A stretch of DNA of 5,244 bases, taken from Nitrosotalea sp. GTDB lineage: Archaea > Halobacteriota > Syntropharchaeia > Alkanophagales > Methanospirareceae. Positions 1 through 5,244 of this stretch are shown one piece after another (position 1 is the first letter of the stretch; every line of letters starts with the position of its first letter). The notes beneath the pieces were generated by a model. It did no database searches. It worked only from the letters and a program-made list of their open reading frames with translations, and was not told the DNA's origin. The translations under genes and the position numbers were made by a program. The stretch is from positions 1-5,244 of the forward strand of contig DYFG01000109.1 of assembly GCA_020725315.1 (NCBI GenBank), in the 5' to 3' direction.

Positions 1-1146
1 AGAGAAGCCGAAAGGGATTACGAACTTCTGCTCCTCGACCTCAGAATGCCAGAAACAGATGGGTTCACACTGTTAAAGGAGATTAGAGAAGCGCAGCTCG
101 ATTTAGATGTCATTATCATCACCGCGTATGGTGACGAGGATAAGGCGATAGAATCAATTCGCCTTGGTGCACTTGATTATCTCTGTAAGCCGTTTTCCAT
201 TGAAGAACTCAGAACTGCAATCTTCCGTCTTCAAAAGAAGCGGGCAGCAGAAGAAAAAAGGGCTTTAGAGTATAACATTCTTGTATCTATCATCATTACA
301 GCTTTCGGTACCCATGAAAAAGCCATAGCGGCGTTAAGATTGGGCGTTTTCAGGTACTTGAAGAAACCAATCTCGCATGAAGAGCTTATTACTTCGGTAA
401 GAACGGGAATTGGTCTGCTTGCGCTTCGTAGAGGTCTTTCGGCTCGAAGGCGAGAATTAGAAATAGCTACCGTGCCTGATTCTTATGCTGCGGGTAAAGC
501 TTTTGGTGAGTTAATAGAAGGAGGGATAAGGAGACCTTCACTTATTGTACTCCTCGGTGAGCCAGGAACAAAAAAGGTTTTTATTACTGCGGATTTCATT
601 TTTGAGGGATTGAAGAATAACGAAATTTGTGTTTACGTCTGTGTAGACCATCCGGTGGAGAATGTGCGTAGAACTATGAGGACATTTGGTGATATAGAGG
701 TGTATGAAAAGGAGAAGAAACTAATTTTCGTTGACGCTTTCCTTGGCAGGTTTGGGAGGCCAAGAGGAGAATACTTTATTGAGGATCCTTATGATCTATC
801 TTTATATGATGGATTGTTATACATACTGAGAGATAAAAAGATTGATAGGCTGATTTTTGATTCAATCAATGCAATCGTTTCCCAACCAGAAAGGGTCAGG
901 TTACTGAAAAGATTTCATGGTTTTATAGAAGAGAATAATGCCCTGGGTTTGTTCATCGCTATAGAAGGAGAGTTATCCAAGGAGATTGAAACAATACTCA
1001 GGTATAGTAGTGACGTGACGCTCCGCACTTATCGGAAAGGAAAGGAGTTTTTTATAAGGGTAGAGCAAATGCGAGCGATACCTCACAACAACCCGGAGGC
1101 AAAGGTTATAGTTGGAGAAGAAGGTATCAAAATGCATAGAATTTGA
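1..1146 (+). CDS. Response regulator: receiver + half-receiver + degenerate KaiC-like domain (5' partial)
   Basis: The reading frame is open from base 1, so the gene begins before the window. The ATG at 46 is the Met of the receiver motif LLLDLRMPETDG and not a start. Visible receiver residues, in window codons, are phospho-acceptor Asp13 (37-39), Thr41 in IIITAYG and Lys63 in CKPF. Codons about 91-137 hold a second copy of only the C-terminal receiver half (IIITAFG...YLKKP), about 21 of 41 residues identical to the first, with no Asp-bearing half. From about codon 160 to the end is a KaiC/RAD55-type RecA-like domain. Its Walker A reads GEPGTKKV (codons 186-193), where GxxGxGK(S/T) is expected, so the second Gly and the Ser/Thr are gone. 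Walker B is kept as LIFDS (Asp287). A phosphorylation-controlled partner that does not hydrolyse ATP is inferred. The partner kinase is not in the window. The 3' end overlaps the convergent gene by 20 bp. Confidence 0.9.
   Translation, partial: REAERDYELLLLDLRMPETDGFTLLKEIREAQLDLDVIIITAYGDEDKAIESIRLGALDYLCKPFSIEELRTAIFRLQKKRAAEEKRALEYNILVSIIITAFGTHEKAIAALRLGVFRYLKKPISHEELITSVRTGIGLLALRRGLSARRRELEIATVPDSYAAGKAFGELIEGGIRRPSLIVLLGEPGTKKVFITADFIFEGLKNNEICVYVCVDHPVENVRRTMRTFGDIEVYEKEKKLIFVDAFLGRFGRPRGEYFIEDPYDLSLYDGLLYILRDKKIDRLIFDSINAIVSQPERVRLLKRFHGFIEENNALGLFIAIEGELSKEIETILRYSSDVTLRTYRKGKEFFIRVEQMRAIPHNNPEAKVIVGEEGIKMHRI
1127..1146. other. Tail-to-tail overlap of two convergent genes
   Basis: The last 20 bp of the response-regulator gene (stop TGA 1144-1146) are also the last 20 bp of the minus-strand KaiC-like gene (stop TGA, 1129 to 1127). 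The shared piece begins TCAAA and ends TTTGA, because the two stops mirror each other, and 14 of 20 positions are palindromic. No clear T-run terminator lies on either side, so some readthrough and antisense overlap is possible. Confidence 0.7.
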
Positions 1147-1627
1147 TTCCCACCATGTATCCAAATAACTCGAATCCTTTGTCAGTTATCTTATATCTCT
1201 GGATTCTTTGTGTATGCCCTGTTTCCCTCATCTTAATAATTTTTAGCGTTCTCACCATCTCTTCTTTTTCATACTTACTCATCAGTAATATCAATCCATC
1301 AGCTATGAATTCCTCCACACCATGGCTGATCTCTGTCTCACCAATAGGAGTTTCTGCTACGCATAGGGTTGTGGTGTTCAGCTTATAGATGACACGGTAT
1401 AAAAGTCTAAAAAAATCCCTCCTCTTCGCATCTTCTGTAATGCCGAGGAGCATAGCGGAGAGGGAATCAATGACCAAGCGTTCAGCCTTTATTTTCCTCA
1501 CTACATCCATTATTTCATTTGTTGTACCCTCTATCTCCCTCTCCTCCACTACGGAGGAGTCGACGATTCTGCAATAATTTCTTTTCTCGTCAAATCCCGG
1601 TATTCCAGATGGTATTCGCTCCGTCAT
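1127..1627 (-). CDS. KaiC-like protein lacking the Walker A segment (internal deletion)
   Basis: From the chosen ATG the product has 166 residues. It opens with the KaiC-family lead-in TERIPSGIPGFDE, then jumps to KRNYCRIVDSSVVEE, which normally lies after the P-loop and the following strand. The rest is a normal second half: Walker B with LVIDS (Asp54), the strand TTTLCVAETP, and the C-terminal sheet ending KITDKGFELFGYM. Measured against the intact KaiC-like gene at 3893-4939 (76 residues between matching Asp residues, against 10 here), about 65 residues are missing, including the whole Walker A. The frame stays open, so this may be a working truncated paralogue or a recent deletion remnant. 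ATG at 1627 is chosen because it overlaps the upstream stop as ATGA and gives the usual family N-terminus. A GTG at 1636 with GGTGG upstream is an alternative (169 residues). It is the last gene of the RHH-protease cluster. ATP binding is not expected. Confidence 0.82.
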   Translation of the reverse strand: MTERIPSGIPGFDEKRNYCRIVDSSVVEEREIEGTTNEIMDVVRKIKAERLVIDSLSAMLLGITEDAKRRDFFRLLYRVIYKLNTTTLCVAETPIGETEISHGVEEFIADGLILLMSKYEKEEMVRTLKIIKMRETGHTQRIQRYKITDKGFELFGYMVGIKFYAF

Positions 1628-1989
1628 TTTAGCCACAATAGATACCCACCTTCTGGTGCTATCTCCTCTAAACTCCCTGTCTTTGGGTTTACTTTGAACC
1701 CGAGGGTCTCAAGAGCATAAACTCCTAAGAGTGGCTTTGGTGTGTCAATCTCTGCAAAAAAAGCAGGTCCTTTCCTACCCCCTACTTCCACCTCCCCTAA
1801 GAACAATTTTGCTTCAACTTCCCTTTTATCAGCTAACGTTAATTTCACTTTATATGGTGTTTCAAAGAGACCGATTTCTTCAATGCTCTTTTTGTCCAAG
1901 ACTATGTATGTAGAACCTGTATCAACAAGCATCTCTATCTCCCTTGCTATTCTTCCACGAATCCCCACCGTTTTGTAAACAAAACCCAT
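1624..1989 (-). CDS. Clan AA retropepsin-like aspartic protease, AF_0612-type
   Basis: This small protein of about 121 residues matches the archaeal/bacterial single-domain retropepsin-like family. The catalytic motif is MLVDTGSTYIVL with Asp23. The second family signature, PLLGVYALETLGFKVNP, lies near residues 86-102 and is followed by a short KTGSLEEI tail. Such proteins have one DTG per chain and are expected to work as dimers. No signal peptide or membrane segment is visible, so it should be cytoplasmic. ATG at 1989 is preferred because it sits after the upstream stop and behind GGAGGTGGGAG. A GTG at 2007 would add six residues but lies inside the ribosome-binding sequence. The gene is 7 nt downstream of the RHH gene and overlaps the KaiC-like gene by ATGA, so it is probably cotranscribed with both. 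Its substrate is unknown. The RHH protein next door is one candidate, by inference only. Confidence 0.85.
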   Translation of the reverse strand: MGFVYKTVGIRGRIAREIEMLVDTGSTYIVLDKKSIEEIGLFETPYKVKLTLADKREVEAKLFLGEVEVGGRKGPAFFAEIDTPKPLLGVYALETLGFKVNPKTGSLEEIAPEGGYLLWLK

Positions 1990-1996
1990 TTTCGTA

Positions 1997-2287
1997 TTAT
2001 CTCCCACCTCCTGATTTTGATCTTCGAGAGATCATTTCTCTTCTCTTCTTCTCTACAATATCTCTACTCTTCTCCTTCTCCTCTTCAGCTTCTAAGATTT
2101 CAGCTCCCAATGAGAACTTTCTCGACAATACCTCTCTCCTGTTTAACTCCTGAATTATGAGATTTCTTATCCATTCGGAGGTATCCACGCCTTCGCTATG
2201 TGCTTCTCGCTCAACAATTCTTTTCAAAGCGGGCGTAAGCCTTGTAGCAACGATGTCCGATTTCTTATCTCCGCTTTTTCTCGGCAT
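1997..2287 (-). CDS. Ribbon-helix-helix DNA-binding protein (CopG/Arc type) with charged C-terminal tail
   Basis: The 96-residue product has an RHH fold in residues 10-51: a strand DIVATRL, a helix TPALKRIVEREAHSEG, a turn VDTSEW, and a second helix IRNLIIQELNRR. Residues 52-96 are a strongly charged, probably helical extension rich in Glu, Lys and Arg, with a GGGR end. RHH proteins bind DNA as dimers through the strand, and many repress their own operon. This protein fits an autoregulator or antitoxin-like partner of the aspartic protease just downstream. ATG at 2287 is the first start after a clear promoter. There is no good Shine-Dalgarno sequence, in keeping with a very short or absent leader. 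The last codons carry the ribosome-binding sequence for the protease gene. The target DNA is unknown. Confidence 0.85.
   Translation of the reverse strand: MPRKSGDKKSDIVATRLTPALKRIVEREAHSEGVDTSEWIRNLIIQELNRREVLSRKFSLGAEILEAEEEKEKSRDIVEKKRREMISRRSKSGGGR
2001..2011 (-). promoter_or_regulatory. Ribosome-binding site for the aspartic protease gene
   Basis: The minus strand reads GGAGGTGGGAG, a strong purine-rich Shine-Dalgarno sequence lying in the last codons of the RHH gene and about 11 nt before the ATG at 1989. It supports that ATG over the GTG at 2007, which lies within the site itself. It also suggests the protease is translated in step with the RHH protein. Confidence 0.6.
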
Positions 2288-2308
2288 ATTTTATTCATAT
2301 AACACTTG

Positions 2309-2335
2309 TAAACTTAAGGTATATAAACTTTAAAG
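2309..2335. promoter_or_regulatory. Possible RHH operator: repeated TAAACTT over the TATA box
   Basis: TAAACTT occurs at 2309-2315 and again at 2324-2330, 15 bp apart start to start. Each copy runs into a small palindrome: CTTAAG at 2313-2318 and CTTTAAAG at 2328-2335. RHH dimers often bind short repeated half-sites at their own promoter, and this pair covers the TATA/BRE region, where a bound protein would block TBP/TFB. The sequence is AT-rich, so chance repeats are possible. Confidence 0.3.
2320..2335 (-). promoter_or_regulatory. Archaeal promoter (BRE-like element + TATA box) for the RHH-protease-KaiC cluster
   Basis: Read on the minus strand, CTTTAAAG is followed directly by TTTATATA. 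The TATA centre is about 35 nt upstream of the ATG at 2287. With the usual archaeal spacing of about 25 nt to the start of transcription, the leader would be only about 10 nt, which agrees with the lack of a Shine-Dalgarno sequence. It sits in the only intergenic gap of the window, between the glycosyltransferase stop and the RHH start. Assignment is by sequence pattern only. Confidence 0.6.
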
Positions 2336-2342
2336 CGTATAA

Positions 2343-3896
2343 TTATTTACTGTAAGGCTTAAAGAGGGGTTCATAGTAAGAAGGTCTTTTAATTTGCCCT
2401 GTATTAAAGTAAAAGAGTGATAAGAGCATGATAAGGAAGTAGGTACTCCATGCAACGTTGACCAAAAATTCTGGTCTACTTATTATTATAAACTTTGCTA
2501 TGCCAACCACAGATGTCAATGCCAATAATGCAATGGTTATTAATTGAGGCAAAAGAAATCTCCAGGGTAAATTTCTCTCCTCAAAACCTTTAGGTGTGAC
2601 TTTAAATGGGATTCTTTTGCCAATAAGTGCGTATAATGCTGATATTGCATATATAGGGAAGCATATCATTGTGAGCCCGATATTCAAAAAAACATATTTT
2701 GCAGGATATCCTCTCCATTTTACGGTTAATGAAAATGTCGTTGTGGTAAGTCCTATATAAGGTATAAGCACGATTAAGTAAGGTAGCAGACCTGTTATAA
2801 AAGGTCTAATGCCAAAAAGGATAGTAATAACAGGCATGAGGATCATTATCAGGTGAGCCCATCCTACGAAAAACCAGGAACCGCTTATAATATATTCCCA
2901 CCACTGTCTTAGCTTTAACGCCCTTGGATTGGTGAAGAAGGTGAGAAGAATTTTCTTAAATAGGCTTGTTGTTCCTATTGCCCAGCGACTTTGTTGTGCG
3001 AAGTAAGCACTGAGAGAGGAAGGACCTTCTCCCTTCACCAATACCTGGTTATAATATCTTGAGTTCCATTTCATTCTGTGAATATTAAAAGAAGTAGCAA
3101 AATCTTCGGTTACATTCTCCTCAACAAAACCTCCAGATTCTTTTAGAGCTGAAACACGATAAATAACGTTACTTCCGCAACTGAACATTGAGTTACCTAC
3201 ACTTTTCCCCTCGGTAATATACTGAAAGAAAACTACCTGGACAGAATGTGCTCCTAATGCTATTCTACTTGCATCTGTATTTGTGTACGCTTGGGGAACT
3301 TGAAGGAAGGCAAGTTTTGGATCAGATTCCATTATTGGGATGATCTCTCGAAGGAAGTCAGAATCTGGCCTCTGGTCGGCATCAAGAACAGCCAAATAAT
3401 CTACATCTATCATTTTTAAAGCATCATTGATTGCTCCTGCCTTGAAGCCCCTTCTATTCTCGCGGTGGATATAGACAAGATCATAAATAAGAGCCTTTTT
3501 CTCCATTTCTCTTCTTATATCCTCGTTTGTTGAATCGTCAAGAAGGTATACATCAGCAATATCCTTGGCACATATTTTTGCAGCTGATAAGGTTCTTTCT
3601 ACAACTTCAGGTGGTTCGTTGTAGCAAGCGATAAAAATAGCAGTTCTTGGTTTTTGATACCTCCTGAAATACATTTCAGCCGTCAATGGATAGATGCTTT
3701 CAGCAGAGAGGAAGTTGATAGTGTAAGCTACCATGTGAAGTGCAAAAAAGATATTAGCTATTAGTAAGAGAGAGGCGAAAAATCGATCTATAAGAGTATA
3801 TCCAGGATTAAAAAGGGCAAGACTGTGGACAATCATAAACCCAAAAAGGAAGGGCAAGGGCAAAATTACTACAATAAATCGAATAGCACTTTTCAT
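2343..3896 (-). CDS. Processive family 2 glycosyltransferase, BcsA/cellulose synthase-like, membrane-bound
   Basis: The 517-residue protein is an inverting GT2 polysaccharide synthase. Two membrane segments (about 5-26 and 35-62) precede the cytosolic catalytic domain (about 80-320). That domain carries the full D, DxD, TED, QxxRW set: DD at 120-121, DAD at 172-174, TED at 263-265 with base Asp265, and QQSRW at 301-305. FSCGS at 238-242 matches the acceptor-site FFCGS of BcsA. About five membrane segments follow (about 333-360, 365-392, 400-425, 448-472, 477-497). FKVTPKG at 431-437 matches the FxVTxKG gating loop of cellulose synthases. No PilZ domain is present, so the protein ends well short of the usual 700 or more residues of bacterial BcsA and should not answer to c-di-GMP. 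The sugar is not readable from sequence; glucan, GlcNAc or other polymers are possible. Its ATG overlaps the upstream KaiC-like stop as ATGA, implying cotranscription and coupled translation. Confidence 0.92.
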   Translation of the reverse strand: MKSAIRFIVVILPLPFLFGFMIVHSLALFNPGYTLIDRFFASLLLIANIFFALHMVAYTINFLSAESIYPLTAEMYFRRYQKPRTAIFIACYNEPPEVVERTLSAAKICAKDIADVYLLDDSTNEDIRREMEKKALIYDLVYIHRENRRGFKAGAINDALKMIDVDYLAVLDADQRPDSDFLREIIPIMESDPKLAFLQVPQAYTNTDASRIALGAHSVQVVFFQYITEGKSVGNSMFSCGSNVIYRVSALKESGGFVEENVTEDFATSFNIHRMKWNSRYYNQVLVKGEGPSSLSAYFAQQSRWAIGTTSLFKKILLTFFTNPRALKLRQWWEYIISGSWFFVGWAHLIMILMPVITILFGIRPFITGLLPYLIVLIPYIGLTTTTFSLTVKWRGYPAKYVFLNIGLTMICFPIYAISALYALIGKRIPFKVTPKGFEERNLPWRFLLPQLITIALLALTSVVGIAKFIIISRPEFLVNVAWSTYFLIMLLSLFYFNTGQIKRPSYYEPLFKPYSK

Positions 3897-4939
3897 TCTT
3901 TAATACATATACCTATCCCTTTTTTGTAATTAATATGATGTTTAAGAGTGTCGAAAGAGCTACCTTTCGCTTTGGTTACTTGAATATATCTGCCCGTATC
4001 GTCATGATCAAGAAGTATTACTCCTTGAACAAAAACCTCTTCTAATTCTTCTCTTGATGGTGGAGCATCTTTGATAAGTAGGGTTGTAGCACCTATATCT
4101 TCAATAGAGAGTATCATCTTTCTGGCAATATCCCTGCTCCAGACATGATGTGACAGCATCAAAGTAGTAAAAGAATCAATTACAATTCTCTCAGCTTTTA
4201 TTCTAGTGGCATGGCGGAAAAGGTCATTTATAATTCTTGAGCTGTATTCTACTGGTGAGATGTCACCACTGCCGAGTTTCATCTTTAGCTCCTCCACTTG
4301 ACGTGTCAAGTCTAAAATGTGAAGTAAACTTTCAGCTATATAATCCCTGAGTTTTATATCCGAAATCTCAAAGTCATAAATGAGATTCTCTGGCTTTTGA
4401 TCTGTTGTAATCAAAAGTCCCACCTCACCATTTTTAGAGCCCTGGAGCAGGAACTGTATTCCAAAGGTTGTTTTACCTGTACCTGCCTTTCCTACCAGGA
4501 GGTAAACTCGACCTTTGAGAAATCCCCCTAAAATTTTATCTAAGCCAGGCACTCCTGAGGGTATAAAGTGTTCCCTTATTTTGATTTTTTCTTCAAGCTC
4601 TTTCTTCTTAAATATCTTTATATTACTGTATTCTGCAAACCTTTTTGCTTCAGGAGTCAATTCAGAAAGGATAACAACCGTAGAATTTCGAAGGGAAGTA
4701 TCATAGAGCTTTGCAAAAATCTTAAGCATTTCTTCTATACCAAGTTCTTTCTCTTCTGCTATCACATCCACTGCAATACTATCTCTTTGGTCATAACTCT
4801 TTGCAAGAATATCAAAAGGATGCTGTATACCTGATTTTCCTAGAATTGTTACATTTGTGCTGATATTGTTATATCCCTCTGCAACTAAGTACTTCTTTAC
4901 GAGTTCTATTTCCATCTCTCTTTCATTTTTCTGTTCCAT
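3893..4939 (-). CDS. KaiC-family ATPase with N-terminal restriction-endonuclease-like domain
   Basis: From ATG 4939 the product has 348 residues. Residues about 8-111 resemble the Mrr/PD-(D/E)XK nuclease-like fold: a GYNN helix-strand start, GIQHPFDILA with Asp43, then IAVDVIAEE where an active enzyme would carry (E/Q)xK. Catalysis is therefore unlikely and a binding role is inferred. Residues about 125-348 form a KaiC/RAD55-type domain: lead-in FIPSGVPGLDKILGG, intact Walker A GKAGTGKT (150-157), LLITTDQKPENL after the next strand, and Walker B IVIDS (Asp255). It is the only KaiC relative here with a complete P-loop. The start at 4939 lies 11 nt after the V4R stop. An ATG at 4996 with GAGG upstream would add 19 residues but would overlap the conserved end of the V4R gene by 46 nt, in another frame. 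The gene sits between V4R and the glycosyltransferase, which suggests a signal-relay role for the latter. A direct role in DNA repair is not suggested by context. Confidence 0.9.
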   Translation of the reverse strand: MEQKNEREMEIELVKKYLVAEGYNNISTNVTILGKSGIQHPFDILAKSYDQRDSIAVDVIAEEKELGIEEMLKIFAKLYDTSLRNSTVVILSELTPEAKRFAEYSNIKIFKKKELEEKIKIREHFIPSGVPGLDKILGGFLKGRVYLLVGKAGTGKTTFGIQFLLQGSKNGEVGLLITTDQKPENLIYDFEISDIKLRDYIAESLLHILDLTRQVEELKMKLGSGDISPVEYSSRIINDLFRHATRIKAERIVIDSFTTLMLSHHVWSRDIARKMILSIEDIGATTLLIKDAPPSREELEEVFVQGVILLDHDDTGRYIQVTKAKGSSFDTLKHHINYKKGIGICIKE

Positions 4940-4950
4940 TTTATCTTTAA

Positions 4951-5244
4951 TTAAATAATGTGGAAAGTACAGCGAGGATCTCCTTTTGCCATACATTCAG
5001 TTTCCTCTGCTAAAACTTTCTTCTCAAATATCTGGCTTAAGATTCCTGTTAGATATCCTCTGAAAAATTGGCTTCCCGACTCTTCTTTAATCACCGATGA
5101 GGAGCATTCAAACAATTCTTTAACTTGAACAATACATTCTTTCTTCTCCAGATCAAATTTATTAATTTCTGGTAACCCCCATCCCTTTGCAATTCTCTCA
5201 GCTAAAATGAGCTCAAAAGCCTTTAAGCCCTTCATACCATACCT
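4951..5244 (-). CDS. V4R (4-vinyl reductase-like) domain protein, 5' partial
   Basis: The C-terminal signature of the V4R small-ligand-binding domain is clear: FFRGYLTGILSQIFEKKV, then LAEETECMAKGDPRCTFHII, with the conserved EtxC and GDPxC Cys residues that in relatives bind metal or ligand. The frame stays open to the window edge, reading RYG before the Met at 5235, and V4R domains usually start further upstream. The gene therefore probably continues outside the window, although a start at 5235 cannot be excluded. V4R domains sense hydrocarbons or other small molecules in several signalling proteins and act as chaperones in others. With a KaiC-like ATPase 11 nt downstream, an input-sensor role is the natural inference. 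The ligand is unknown. Confidence 0.85.
   Translation of the reverse strand, partial: RYGMKGLKAFELILAERIAKGWGLPEINKFDLEKKECIVQVKELFECSSSVIKEESGSQFFRGYLTGILSQIFEKKVLAEETECMAKGDPRCTFHII

Noticed and set aside
46..48. ATG at 46 as the start of the response regulator
   Set aside because: It falls inside the receiver motif just after the phospho-acceptor Asp, and the frame stays open to base 1. The gene is truncated by the window edge.
1235..1245. T-rich run as a terminator for the response regulator
   Set aside because: It is about 90 bp past the stop and inside an antisense gene, with no supporting structure, and is too weak to call.
1143..1577. Short plus-strand reading frames over the KaiC-like gene
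   Set aside because: They lie antisense to a well-supported gene, have hydrophobic low-information translations, and have no recognisable domain or start signal.
1731..2153. Plus-strand reading frames across the protease and RHH genes
   Set aside because: They are antisense shadows. The minus strand carries the DTGS and RHH motifs.
4515..4834. Plus-strand reading frames across the restriction-like domain
   Set aside because: They are Phe/Cys-rich shadow translations opposite a clear gene, with no domain signal.
4940..4996. Longer start (ATG 4996) for the KaiC-like ATPase
   Set aside because: The added 19 residues have no family support and overlap the conserved GDPRC end of the V4R gene. 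The GAGG in front is explained by V4R coding. It is kept as an alternative only.
1..5244. CRISPR arrays, insertion sequences, tRNA or rRNA
   Set aside because: No spaced repeats, transposase motifs, terminal repeats or RNA-gene signatures were seen. Nearly all bases lie in protein genes.

Overview
The window looks archaeal, most likely euryarchaeal (Archaeoglobi, Methanomicrobia or ANME/Methanophagales-like). This rests on gene content and signals and is not a confirmed lineage. The signs are several KaiC/RAD55-type RecA-fold ATPases, a V4R-domain protein, an AF_0612-type clan AA aspartic protease, heavy use of AGA/AGG and ATA codons, and a TATA box with a BRE-like element placed for a very short leader. 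The sequence is AT-leaning and packed with genes. The only real intergenic gap is 55 bp (2288-2342), and both ends of the window cut through genes.

Layout. On the + strand, 1-1146 holds the 3' part of a response regulator. It has a receiver domain with its phospho-acceptor Asp, then a second half-receiver, then a KaiC-like domain whose P-loop is spoiled. It converges on a minus-strand cluster and shares its last 20 bp with it. That cluster reads leftward from 2287: a ribbon-helix-helix (RHH) protein, a retropepsin-like aspartic protease, and a short KaiC-like protein that has lost the P-loop segment. A promoter lies just upstream of the RHH gene. A second minus-strand cluster enters from beyond the right edge: a V4R-domain protein, a KaiC-family ATPase with an N-terminal restriction-endonuclease-like domain and an intact P-loop, and a BcsA-like membrane glycosyltransferase. 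The last two overlap by ATGA.

How the genes may work together (inference). The right-hand cluster reads as sensor (V4R), ATPase switch (KaiC-like) and output enzyme (processive polysaccharide synthase). The synthase has no PilZ domain, so it lacks the usual c-di-GMP input. The left-hand genes add two further KaiC relatives that should not bind ATP normally, one of them fused to a phospho-receiver. The most interesting possibility is a KaiC-based signalling module in which one competent ATPase is paired with two defective paralogues and linked to surface polysaccharide synthesis. The RHH/protease pair may be a self-regulated, toxin-antitoxin-like unit with its own promoter.
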